From NCBI GenBank assembly GCA_016294105.1, contig JAEDCN010000009.1, positions 20,756 to 84,755 of the forward strand: 64,000 nucleotides of DNA. Reading direction: 5' to 3'. This document shows, in pieces, positions 53,202-61,499 of this stretch; the stretch's first letter is position 1; each line of letters opens with the position of its first letter. A program made the position numbers and the translations under genes. This DNA comes from Treponema sp. GTDB taxonomy: Bacteria; Spirochaetota; Spirochaetia; Treponematales; Treponemataceae. The notes below the pieces were generated by a model. The model searched no databases and was not told the origin of the DNA. It worked only from the letters and a program-made list of their open reading frames with translations.

Positions 53202-53227
53202 CTAGATGAAGTATACTTGTATTCTAG
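53202..53227. promoter_or_regulatory. Putative GntR operator at the sialic-acid promoter
   Basis: A dyad with outer CTAGA/TCTAG arms centred near a perfect 10-bp palindrome AAGTATACTT (53209-53218). It overlaps the -10 (53221-53226) and the likely transcription start. Confidence 0.5.
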
Positions 53228-53249
53228 TTTAGGAAAAGTTATTTGTCAA
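53221..53249 (-). promoter_or_regulatory. Promoter of the sialic-acid operon
   Basis: TTGACA (53249-53244), 17 nt, TAGAAT (53226-53221). It is preceded on the minus strand by a series of A tracts (53253-53321) spaced about 10 bp apart, resembling an UP element. Confidence 0.85.
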
Positions 53250-53328
53250 CAATTTTTTTTTGGATTATTAATGTTTTTTTCTTTTTTTCTATTTTTTTGC
53301 TTTTTTTTTATATAATTTTTTCGAAACT

Positions 53329-53359
53329 CATATACAAGTTGACAATAGCTTGTAATATG
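53329..53359. promoter_or_regulatory. Dyad upstream of the GntR gene
   Basis: CATATACAAG...CTTGTAATATG, shared ACAAG/CTTGT arms around a TTGACA; a candidate autoregulatory operator. Confidence 0.45.
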
Positions 53360-53374
53360 TTGTAAGGTTATACT

Positions 53375-53998
53375 ATGTCCAATCAGATTAGTAATATTCA
53401 AACAGAAATTTGTTCCGCTGTCCAAAAAAGAATCCGTACAGGAGAATACAAGGTTGGGGAAAAATTGTCTGAAAATCTGTTGGCTACAGAATTTAATTGT
53501 TCTCGTATGCCAGTACGAGAGGCATTGAAGCATCTTGAGCAAGACGGTTTGGTTGTCATTCAGCCAAAATCAGGAACCTATGTTCGAGATTATACCCAGG
53601 AGGAAATTTCCAATGCTTTGGAAATCAGAGCCTACTTGGAAGCCCTAGCTTTTGCATTGGTGGTGGAAAAGGACGCTGATACCAGTGTAATGGAAGAACA
53701 AATAGAAAAAATGGCCGCCTGCATTGAAAATGAGAATTTTGACTTAGCTACCTTTGGAGAATGTCACCTAAAATTCCATGAAACTATGATAGTTCTAGCA
53801 GACAATCCCTTTTTACAGGACTTGTACAACAAGCTTCATCTTAATGCATTACAAAAGATTTTCTTTGATCCCATGACAAAGGAGCAGATGATCTTTACCC
53901 ATAGGGAGCACAAGAAAATTCTCCAGTTCATCAAGGATAAAAACCCTGAGGGAGAGCAGTACATCAAAATGCATTTGTGGAAGCGTCGTACCCCGTAA
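53375..53998 (+). CDS. GntR/FadR-family transcription regulator
   Basis: 207 residues. Residues 1-75 are a winged helix (LSENLLATEFNCSRMPVREALKHLEQDGLV pattern, GTYV wing). The rest is an FCD ligand domain with the metal/ligand-binding His residues in FHETM and HREHKKIL. It is divergent from the sialic-acid operon and most likely represses it (NanR-like role inferred). AAGG lies 7 nt before ATG 53375. It ends slightly short (KRRTP), with no truncation evident otherwise. Confidence 0.85.
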   Translation: MSNQISNIQTEICSAVQKRIRTGEYKVGEKLSENLLATEFNCSRMPVREALKHLEQDGLVVIQPKSGTYVRDYTQEEISNALEIRAYLEALAFALVVEKDADTSVMEEQIEKMAACIENENFDLATFGECHLKFHETMIVLADNPFLQDLYNKLHLNALQKIFFDPMTKEQMIFTHREHKKILQFIKDKNPEGEQYIKMHLWKRRTP

Positions 53999-54120
53999 GA
54001 TAATCCTTTCTACGTACTTTTCCCTACTCCAAGGAACAACTCTTTCGTTTTAATTTTTCACAACAATTTTTTCAGTTTATTAATTCATTGATTTTGTTTT
54101 TAGAAGTGAATAATTTTTGT

Positions 54121-54156
54121 AAAAAAAAAGACTGTTTGGAAAACCAAACAGTCTTT
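54121..54156 (-). terminator. Terminator of tRNA-Leu
   Basis: AAAAGACTGTTTGG-TTTT-CCAAACAGTC plus T run on the minus strand. Confidence 0.9.
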
Positions 54157-54238
54157 TGCGGCGAACCTGACTTGAACAGGCACAGCTCGCGCCACCAGCA
54201 CCTCAAGCTGGCGTGTCTACCAATTCCACCATCGCCGC
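54157..54238 (-). tRNA. tRNA-Leu (anticodon GAG)
   Basis: Class II tRNA with long variable arm. Acceptor GCGGCGA/TCGCCGC, D-arm with GGTAGAC, anticodon stem CCAGC-TTGAGGT-GCTGG giving anticodon GAG, and T-loop TTCAAGT. The 3' CCA is not encoded (A then AAA), so it depends on the CCA-adding enzyme. Confidence 0.95.
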
Positions 54239-54288
54239 TCGTATTGAATTAACAACACGAAAGATACTATCACAAAAAATAAAAAGTG

Positions 54289-56334
54289 TCAATAGGCATT
54301 ACCCAATCCACCGGGTTTTACTTGGAAGTGACTAAATTCCATACTGAAGGATGCTCGGCCCTGGGTAACGGAACGGAGGTTTGTAGAAAAACCGAACATC
54401 TTGGCCATGGGAGCCTGGGCATGAATAATATCTCCACCAGACTTTGACTCCAAGCTCTGAATCATGCCGCCACGTTGGGTTACCTGACTCATGGCGTCTC
54501 CCACAAACTCCTTGGGACAAAGGATATCCACGTTCATGACTGGCTCCAGCAGCTCTGGGCTAGCCTTGGTACAAACTGCATCAAAGGCGGCTACCGCACA
54601 AGCCTCAAAGGCAAAGGTGGTGGAGGTAAGCTCGTTGTAGTCCAGTCCAGTAACCGTAACGGCAATGTCGGTACAAGGATAGCCGTATTTGATACCAGCA
54701 CCAAAGGAATTTTCGATTCCCCGCTGAACTGCCTCAAAGATTTCAGCAGGAACGGATGAATTCTTGTAGGTGCAGCTGTAGCTGTTGCCACTGCCTGTCT
54801 CTCGCTGGGCAACTTCCAGTGTAATACCAGCAAAGTTTTCCTTGCCGCCCAGCACCTTGTCGTAGGTTTCTGTGTGGCTTGCACTGGCAGTAACAGACTC
54901 ACGGTAGGTAACCTGGGGAGAACCAACACGGGCTTCCACCTTGAAATCCTCCAGCATACGAGTAACCAAAACATCCAAGTGGAGCTCGCCCATGCCAGAA
55001 ATAATCAGCTGGCCAGTTTCTGCATCCTCACGGGAGGTAAAGGTGGGATCTTCCTTGGAAAGGATTTCCAAGGTTTCCTTGAGACGATCACGGTCAGACA
55101 AGGTGGCTGGCTCCACGGCCACGGAAATAACAGGCTCTGGGAAATTCATGTTTTCCAGCAGCACGGGCATACCCTCGCTGCCTAAGGTGTCTCCCGTTTG
55201 AGCCAGCTTAAGACCGATGAACACTGCGATGTCACCGGCAGAAACACTATCCATGGGCTCGCTTTTGTTGGAATGCATACGAAGGATTCGATTTACTCGC
55301 TCCCGCTTTTTCTTGCCTACGTTAAAGACCTGCTCACCAGCCTTAATCTTTCCAGAATACATACGCACATAGCACAGGCTTCCTGCCTCTCGGTCGTGCT
55401 GAATCTTAAACACAAGTCCTATAGGGGTTCCCTCGGAAGAACAAGGGATTTCTAGTGGTGTTTCTTTTTTAACGTGAAGTCCCTTGGCAGGAGGAATTTC
55501 ATCGGGGGCAGGAAGATAATCCACAACTGCATCAATGAGGGGCTGCACACCAGTGTTGCGGCGGCTGGCTCCACAGAGGAAGGGGATAAAGTCCTGGGCA
55601 ATGGTTCCACGGCGGATTTCCTTGACCAAAGTTTCCAAGGAAATTTCCTCCCCCATGAGGAAGAGCTCTGCAATGTCGTCATTGTGGGAAGCAATCTCGT
55701 CGATGAGCTTTTCCCGCCACTCATTCGCTAGATCCAGCCGTTCAGCAGCAACATCGCATTCTTCCATCTTTTCGCCTTCTGTGGCGGCATCCCAACGGAT
55801 TTCCTTCATCCGAAGCAGGTCGATGACACCTTCAAAGTCGCCTCCAGCACCAATTGGAATTTGAAGTGCAAGGGTGGCACAGCCGAATTTTTCCTTTACG
55901 TCTGCCATGGCAGCAAAGAAGTCTGCACCGATACGGTCCATTTTGTTTACAAAGCAAATGCGAGGAACCTTGTATTCATCGGCCTGGTGCCAGACGGTTT
56001 CTGTTTGGGGCTGAACGCCACCAACGGCACAGATAACGGCTACGGCACCGTCAAGGACACGGAGGGAACGCTCTACCTCGGCGGTAAAGTCTACGTGGCC
56101 AGGAGTGTCGATAATGTTGATTTGGTGATCCCGCCAATAGGTGGTAGTTGCGGCAGACTGAATGGTGATTCCCCGCTCCTGCTCCTGGCTCATCCAGTCC
56201 ATGGTGGCGGCTCCATCGTCAATCTCGCCGATACGATGTATCTTTCCAGTATAATAGAGAATACGCTCAGTGGTTGTTGTTTTGCCCGCATCGATATGGG
56301 CCATGATTCCGATATTTCTCATGTGTGACAGCAT
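54289..56334 (-). CDS. Elongation factor G paralogue (spirochaetal EF-G2 type)
   Basis: 681 residues. All GTPase motifs are intact: [31 protein letters not shown]. Five EF-G domains are present, ending in [18 protein letters not shown] where FGYATDLRS is usual. In spirochaetes two EF-G copies divide translocation and ribosome recycling; which one this is cannot be settled here, but the divergent ends and location away from rpsL/rpsG favour the second copy. ATG 56334 has no ribosome site; a promoter ends 8 nt before it. ATG 56322 is an alternative start. Confidence 0.88.
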   Translation of the reverse strand: MLSHMRNIGIMAHIDAGKTTTTERILYYTGKIHRIGEIDDGAATMDWMSQEQERGITIQSAATTTYWRDHQINIIDTPGHVDFTAEVERSLRVLDGAVAVICAVGGVQPQTETVWHQADEYKVPRICFVNKMDRIGADFFAAMADVKEKFGCATLALQIPIGAGGDFEGVIDLLRMKEIRWDAATEGEKMEECDVAAERLDLANEWREKLIDEIASHNDDIAELFLMGEEISLETLVKEIRRGTIAQDFIPFLCGASRRNTGVQPLIDAVVDYLPAPDEIPPAKGLHVKKETPLEIPCSSEGTPIGLVFKIQHDREAGSLCYVRMYSGKIKAGEQVFNVGKKKRERVNRILRMHSNKSEPMDSVSAGDIAVFIGLKLAQTGDTLGSEGMPVLLENMNFPEPVISVAVEPATLSDRDRLKETLEILSKEDPTFTSREDAETGQLIISGMGELHLDVLVTRMLEDFKVEARVGSPQVTYRESVTASASHTETYDKVLGGKENFAGITLEVAQRETGSGNSYSCTYKNSSVPAEIFEAVQRGIENSFGAGIKYGYPCTDIAVTVTGLDYNELTSTTFAFEACAVAAFDAVCTKASPELLEPVMNVDILCPKEFVGDAMSQVTQRGGMIQSLESKSGGDIIHAQAPMAKMFGFSTNLRSVTQGRASFSMEFSHFQVKPGGLGNAY

Positions 56335-56342
56335 AATAATAT

Positions 56343-56371
56343 ATCATAATGAAAAGAAAGGTTTTTCTCAA
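56343..56371 (-). promoter_or_regulatory. Promoter abutting the EF-G paralogue start
   Basis: TTGAGA (56371-56366), 17 nt, TATGAT (56348-56343), then 8 nt to ATG 56334. Confidence 0.65.
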
Positions 56372-56415
56372 GGGAGGGGAAGAAAAAGGAGATTCAGCGG
56401 TTAAAGCTGGACAAG

Positions 56416-57138
56416 CTAGCCTTCTACCAACCTACGTACAAAGTCTGTGGCAGGATGATTTTTCACCTCTTCTGGGGTGGCTAGCTGGTGGATTTTGCCT
56501 CCATCCATTACAAGGACACGGCTTCCCAACAAGAGGGCCTCGTTGATGTCGTGGGTGACGAGCATGACGGTAATGCCAGTTTGCTGGCGGATACGAATAA
56601 ATTCCTGCTGGAGCTGACGGCGAGTAATTTCGTCTACAGCACTAAAGGATTCGTCCATCAAGAGGATTTCTGGATTTGAAGCCAAGGCACGAGCCAAGCC
56701 CACCCGCTGCTGCTGACCACCAGACAATTCTGAAGGATAACGGCGGCGGAAGCTTTCGTCCAAGCCCACAATTTTAAGCCATTTGGAAACATCCTGACGA
56801 ATCAGCTTTTTATTTGGTCTTGAAGAAAGAGTGGGAACGTAGGCAATGTTTTTTTCCACCGTCATGTGGGGAAAAAGCACACTGCCTTGAATAGAGTATC
56901 CAATCTTACGCCGCAACTGGGTAAGATTGGACTCCTTAGTGTTTTGTCCTTGAACCAGCACCGCTCCCCCAGTGGGAAGCAAAAGACCATTTACCATACG
57001 GAGAATTGTTGTTTTTCCACAGCCAGAAGAGCCGATGAGGGCAAGACATTCACCCTGCTCCACGGTAAGGGAAAAATCCTGAATAACAAGAGTATCTCCA
57101 TAGGCAAAATCTACGTGCTGGAATTCAATGAGACTCAT
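56416..57138 (-). CDS. OpuC-type ABC transporter ATPase
   Basis: 240 residues. Walker A GSSGCGKTT, signature LSGGQQQR, Walker B ILLMDE and the H-loop TH are present. The sequence is closest to the proline/glycine-betaine ATPases but lacks the C-terminal CBS domains that sense osmolarity. Overlaps the binding-protein gene by 4 nt. Last gene of the operon. Confidence 0.88.
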   Translation of the reverse strand: MSLIEFQHVDFAYGDTLVIQDFSLTVEQGECLALIGSSGCGKTTILRMVNGLLLPTGGAVLVQGQNTKESNLTQLRRKIGYSIQGSVLFPHMTVEKNIAYVPTLSSRPNKKLIRQDVSKWLKIVGLDESFRRRYPSELSGGQQQRVGLARALASNPEILLMDESFSAVDEITRRQLQQEFIRIRQQTGITVMLVTHDINEALLLGSRVLVMDGGKIHQLATPEEVKNHPATDFVRRLVEG

Positions 57139-58040
57139 TTTACTAATCCAGCTTCCTTCAAGAAGTTTGTGGCAACAGCTTCAGGATCCTGTCCTTCAAC
57201 CTCTACCTGATAGTTCATGGTAGCCATTTTTTCGTCGGTGAGGATGTTCTCCACCTTTTTGAATACATCCAGCAATTCAGGATGAGCGGCTAAAACTTCG
57301 TCACGAACAACAAAGCCACACATGTAGGAAGGATAGAAGCCCTTGTCGTCTGCCAAAACCGTTACATTGGAAGAAAAAAGCTGTCCGTCGGTGGTAAAGG
57401 CATTGACTACATCAATTTCCTTCTGGCGGATGGCATCATACTTCAATCCCATTTCCATATCTACTGTATCCTTGAACTTTAAGCCATATGCTTGACACAG
57501 AGCATCAAAGCCATCCAGTCGCTCAAAGAAGTCATAGTTGGCACCGAACACTAGCTGGGGAGCAACAGCTGCCAAATCAGAAAGGGTTTTCAGATTGTAC
57601 TGCTGTGCAATTTCTGTACGAACAGCAATTCCATAGGTGTTGTTAAAGCCCAACATTCCAACCCAGCTCATGCCCAGCTCCTTGTAGCCAGCAACCAGCT
57701 GGTCAAAGAGGGCCTCGCTGTACAAGCCCTGCATCTTCAGCACATTGTTCCAGCCAGTACCAGTGTATTCTGGGTAGAAGTCAAACTCACCTTTTACCAT
57801 GGCAGGCTGAATATTCATGGTTCCACCACCAACACCTTCAGTAAGCTTTACCGTCAAATCAGTATCCTGCTCAATGAGGGTTTTCATCATACTGGCAAGA
57901 ATAAACTGCTCCGTCATGGATTTTGTAGCCATATGAACAGTTCCACCCTGAGGGGCTTCCTTTTTTCCACCAGCAAAGGCGGTACCAGTAACCAACATAC
58001 ATGCCACCACAAGGGCGGGTAACATAAATTTAATCTTCAT
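57135..58040 (-). CDS. OpuAC/OsmF-type substrate-binding protein
   Basis: 301 residues from ATG 58040 (GGAGG upstream). A signal peptide (LPALVVACMLVTGTAFAGG) is followed by a glycine-betaine/choline-type binding domain (KSMTEQFILASMM, FYPEYTGTGW). Likely ligand: a quaternary amine or other compatible solute, inferred from family only. Confidence 0.87.
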   Translation of the reverse strand: MKIKFMLPALVVACMLVTGTAFAGGKKEAPQGGTVHMATKSMTEQFILASMMKTLIEQDTDLTVKLTEGVGGGTMNIQPAMVKGEFDFYPEYTGTGWNNVLKMQGLYSEALFDQLVAGYKELGMSWVGMLGFNNTYGIAVRTEIAQQYNLKTLSDLAAVAPQLVFGANYDFFERLDGFDALCQAYGLKFKDTVDMEMGLKYDAIRQKEIDVVNAFTTDGQLFSSNVTVLADDKGFYPSYMCGFVVRDEVLAAHPELLDVFKKVENILTDEKMATMNYQVEVEGQDPEAVATNFLKEAGLVK

Positions 58041-58116
58041 TTTGTCCTCCAAAGAAATTTAAGAAACTATAGTAGAAATTATAATTAAATAAAATTGTAG
58101 AAATCAACACAAAACC

Positions 58117-58758
58117 TTATGTTCGATGCTTTTTTACAGATTTTTCTACAATGCCAATCAAAAAGTCTGCAGTCACTGCCAACAGAGCAATAAGCATGCT
58201 CCCTGCCAAGGTCATGGCCTTGTTATTGGTGGTAATTCCTCGGTACACTGCAACGCCCAAACCACCAGCTCCAATAAAGGAGGCAACTCCAGAAAGAGCT
58301 AGGGTCATGACAGTCATATTCCTGATACCAGCCACAATCACTGGCAGGGCAAGGGGAAGGCGAATCCGAAGCAAAACCTGCCAACGGGTACTTCCCATAG
58401 CAACGGCAGCCTGCACCATTACTGGACTTACGGTGGTTATACCAGTGTAGGTATTACGAACCATGGGAAGCAGAGCATAGATGGTAAGGGCAATGATGGC
58501 AGTGGTATTACCAATTCCAGAAAAAGGAATGAGAAAGCCCAGTAGCGAAATTGAGGGAATGGTGTACAAGAGATTTATCAAGCCGATGGAGGGCTTGGAA
58601 ATCAGGCGAAATTCACTGACGAGAATTCCGATTACCAGCCCTAGCACCATGGCAATGAAAATGGCGGTAAAGGAAATCCATAAATGCTCCCCCAAGAGCT
58701 TGAGAAAAAAATCTTGACGAGACCTCATAAGCTGCAAGGCTGCAGATACAATTCCCAT
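58117..58758 (-). CDS. OpuC-type ABC transporter permease
   Basis: 213 residues with about five to six membrane segments and the loop VQAAVAMGSTRWQVLLRIRLPLALP, typical of OpuCB/ProW-type permeases. It is the only permease in the operon, so it probably acts as a homodimer. Its ATG overlaps the dehydrogenase stop (TAATG). Confidence 0.88.
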   Translation of the reverse strand: MGIVSAALQLMRSRQDFFLKLLGEHLWISFTAIFIAMVLGLVIGILVSEFRLISKPSIGLINLLYTIPSISLLGFLIPFSGIGNTTAIIALTIYALLPMVRNTYTGITTVSPVMVQAAVAMGSTRWQVLLRIRLPLALPVIVAGIRNMTVMTLALSGVASFIGAGGLGVAVYRGITTNNKAMTLAGSMLIALLAVTADFLIGIVEKSVKKHRT

Positions 58759-59720
58759 TAGTTTTTATTGACCACGTTTACAGGATTTCCCTGCTGAAAA
58801 CACTTGATATTGTCTGCTGCAATGGCCATAAGACGACTGCGAGCCTCTTGGGTAGCCCAGGCAATGTGGGGAGTGATGATGCAATTAGGAATCCCCAGCA
58901 AGGGATTGTCCTGTGCCATGGGCTCCTTGCACACTACATCGGCAGCATACCAGCCTACCTGACCAGCTTTTAGGGCGGTGGCCATGTCCTGCTCATGCAC
59001 CAAGGGGCCACGGGCAGTGTTGATAATGATAACGCCCTTCTTCATCTTGGAGATGGAGGCAGCACAGATGAGATTCTCTGTTTGGGGAGTCAGGGGAGAA
59101 TGCAGGGAAATCACATCGGCAGTGGCAAGGAACTCATCAAATTCCAGGGGAATGATGCCGCTATCCTGAGGGATTTTTGAAGGAGTGCGGGTACAACATA
59201 CAACCTTCATTCCCAAAGCCTGGGCGATGGCTGCCACAGACTGTCCAATGCTTCCGTAGCCAAAAATACCTAAGGTTTTGCCCCACAGCTCAATCTGGGG
59301 ACTTTTCCAGTAGCAAAAGTCCTTGGAGGCAACCCAGTCACCTGCGTGAACGGAATCGCTGTGCTGCTGTACATGGCAACAGGCTTCCAGCAAGAGAGCA
59401 AAAACAAACTGAGCCACTGCTTGGCTACTGTAGCCGGGAACATTGGTAACGATGATATTTTTTTGTCGGGCTGCTTCCAAATCCACCACGTTGTAACCGG
59501 TAGCCAGCACCCCTACATACTTTAAATTAGGACAGGCATCTATCACTTCCTTGGAAACGATGGTCTTGTTAGTCAGGATAATGGGAGCATCTCCAATCCG
59601 CTCCACCACCTGCTCAGGGGTAGTTCTCTCATAAATAGTTAACTCTCCCAGAGCTTCCACAGGACTCCAGCTAATGTCTCCAGGATTCAGGGCGTGGCCG
59701 TCAAGTACTACAATCTTCAT
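58758..59720 (-). CDS. D-isomer-specific 2-hydroxyacid dehydrogenase (glycerate dehydrogenase-like)
   Basis: 320 residues from ATG 59720 (AAGGAG upstream). The NAD loop GIFGYGSIGQ, catalytic Arg in NTARGPLV, Glu in CKEPM and His in PHIAWAT are all present. Most similar in pattern to hydroxypyruvate/glycerate reductases. It is co-transcribed with the OpuC-type genes, which is unusual; it might link solute uptake to serine/glycerate metabolism. Confidence 0.87.
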   Translation of the reverse strand: MKIVVLDGHALNPGDISWSPVEALGELTIYERTTPEQVVERIGDAPIILTNKTIVSKEVIDACPNLKYVGVLATGYNVVDLEAARQKNIIVTNVPGYSSQAVAQFVFALLLEACCHVQQHSDSVHAGDWVASKDFCYWKSPQIELWGKTLGIFGYGSIGQSVAAIAQALGMKVVCCTRTPSKIPQDSGIIPLEFDEFLATADVISLHSPLTPQTENLICAASISKMKKGVIIINTARGPLVHEQDMATALKAGQVGWYAADVVCKEPMAQDNPLLGIPNCIITPHIAWATQEARSRLMAIAADNIKCFQQGNPVNVVNKN

Positions 59721-59743
59721 ATTTTTACTCCTTAATATATATT

Positions 59744-60559
59744 TTAACCTTTTAAGAAGCTGCATTGCTCCAGATGGTACAGGGGAACGAAGGGAATCAA
59801 GATGGGAGTGTTCTTTACATAACACTGATATTCAGGGTCGTCACCGTAGTTCTTGTTCTGGCGAATTTCCAGACGGCGGGCGCCACCGAACATGATGTAC
59901 ACAATGGCTAGGTAGCCCAAAGCAGAAACAATCCACTGACCCATCGTATGGTTGGAGCCAATACCTGAGATAAAGCAGCCTGTCCAAAAGATAATTTCTC
60001 CCAGATAATTGGGACAGCGAACAATTCGGTACAAGCCAGTGTCACAGAACCGCTGGGGATTTTTTCGCTTTGACTGGTATTTTTGCAGGTCAGCCCAGGA
60101 TTCCAAGCCAATTCCCAAGGCCATAACTACCCCGCCCACACTGGCCCCCACCCAGTTAGTGGAAAGGATGCGAGATACGTTGTCCAGACGGAAAAAGACA
60201 GGAGACACCTGCATAACGTAGAGTATCGCTGCAGAAAGCCAAACCATCAACTTAAAAGGAAAGGTGATGGGCTTACTGGTCTTTGTCAGCTCAGGAAGGG
60301 CCTTTTTATAGGAAGTACTTTTGATTTCTCGCATCAACAGGAAGCCAGTAAGCCGCAACCCATACAGAATCAGCAAAAAGCACAGGGTGAAGGTTGAAGG
60401 CTGCAAGCAATCGCTGTACATGACAATCATGGCTATCGAGCAACCGACGATGGATAAACCGTATCCAACAGATATAAAATAGAGGAAACGATACCAGCCT
60501 AAACCACTGATAACCAATGCTACACAAAACAAAGCAAGAAAACTGCTAGAAAACACCAT
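59744..60559 (-). CDS. DUF1295 / steroid-5-alpha-reductase-like membrane protein
   Basis: 271 residues with about seven membrane segments. The C-terminal part, with LYRIVRCPNYLGEIIFWTG, is the signature of the DUF1295/ICMT-like superfamily. Substrate unknown. The gene starts 6 nt after TATACT (60571-60566, preceded by TG), with no ribosome site. It is followed after 23 nt by the dehydrogenase gene and may head that operon. Confidence 0.8.
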   Translation of the reverse strand: MVFSSSFLALFCVALVISGLGWYRFLYFISVGYGLSIVGCSIAMIVMYSDCLQPSTFTLCFLLILYGLRLTGFLLMREIKSTSYKKALPELTKTSKPITFPFKLMVWLSAAILYVMQVSPVFFRLDNVSRILSTNWVGASVGGVVMALGIGLESWADLQKYQSKRKNPQRFCDTGLYRIVRCPNYLGEIIFWTGCFISGIGSNHTMGQWIVSALGYLAIVYIMFGGARRLEIRQNKNYGDDPEYQCYVKNTPILIPFVPLYHLEQCSFLKG

Positions 60560-60863
60560 AGGTGCAGTATAGCATAGGGGAATGAAATATTAAAGTGGTG
60601 GCTGGGGAACCCTACCCAGCCTTACACTTCACTACGCTCAGAGGGCGGCTGTGCAGGGAACTCCCCAGCCACCGTTCATTCTTTCGTTCATGGGGCTATA
60701 CTGCTAGATAGATGAGGAGCGACGGCTTTAGCCGGAAAATCGCGATATATTGAGCGATTTTAGCGAGTCTCACTGCGTGCGTGCACGCCTTGCCCCGCAA
60801 AAGTGCAGGAAACCCACCGCTGACCAGTAGGGGGTGTCCCCTCCTAACTACAGGAGGCACTAC
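60560..60863. other. Non-coding stretch with inverted repeats, probable mobile-element scar
   Basis: No gene seen. It holds a perfect 12-bp inverted repeat GGTGGCTGGGGA (60597-60608) / TCCCCAGCCACC (60662-60673), a hairpin AAAATCGC/GCGATTTT (60736-60761) and the palindrome GCGTGCACGC near 60780. GC content is visibly higher than to the left. Confidence 0.5.
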
Positions 60864-61097
60864 ATGACTTGGGCGGTAAAGATGGCGGATGCACGATATG
60901 ACGGCTACGACGAGGGGTATGAGAAGGGCATCTCCATCGGGCTGGAGCGTGGACGTGCCACCGGTCGTGAGGAGGGGGCCTACCAGAAGGCGCTGGAGAC
61001 GGCGAGAACATTCCTAACCATGGGATTCTCTCCAGCACAAGTTGCACAGGGGACAGGGCTTCCGATGGAAACTATACAAGAATTGATTGACAGCTAG
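60864..61097 (+). pseudogene. C-terminal remnant of an Rpn-type (PD-(D/E)XK) transposase/nuclease
   Basis: 77 residues. The pattern EGYEKGISIGLERGRATGREEG followed by ALETARTFLTMGFSPAQVAQGTGLPMETI is the charged coil and C-terminal helix of Rpn-family proteins, frequent in treponemes. The nuclease domain is missing, so it is a remnant, although GGAGG at 7 nt before ATG 60864 could still allow translation as a small protein. Confidence 0.65.
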
Positions 61098-61283
61098 GAT
61101 TAGTTTTTGGCTTGTAGGGGCTTGTGCTGTTCGGCTGGTAGTTGGTAACTGTGGGAGGAAGATGATTCCTGGGGGTTTGGAAACGAACTCATAGTGGATG
61201 GTGCGGGAGAGGCCGTCGGAGAAGCCTTAAACCGACAGTTGAATTTCTGTTGACCTTCTCAGGCTGTACAAATGGATTTCTGA

Positions 61284-61400
61284 CAGGGGAACCTCGACAA
61301 TATTGTCGCTCTGCGACTTGCAGTCAAGCTGGACGGCCTTTATCATGGCGACCTCGTCCGGGACGAGATTGCCGCCATCAGGGAACAGTACGGGGACTAG
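61284..61400 (+). pseudogene. Short coding remnant, unidentified
   Basis: An open frame of 38 codons ending at TAG 61400, with protein-like text NLDNIVALRLAVKLDG... HGDLVRDEIAAIREQYGD and no start. It looks like the end of a lost gene. The rest of 61098-61460 shows nothing I can name. Confidence 0.35.
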
Positions 61401-61460
61401 GATTTTGCCCACACTATGTTGAAATTTTCTAAGGCCTAAATTTTTTCTGTTGAATCCAAC

Positions 61461-61490
61461 TTGCATTACTGTAAGGAGTGGTGCTATAGT
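61461..61490 (+). promoter_or_regulatory. Promoter close to the ktrB start
   Basis: TTGCAT (61461-61466), 18 nt, TATAGT (61485-61490), 9 nt to ATG 61500. Confidence 0.5.
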
Positions 61491-61499
61491 GAATATCAG

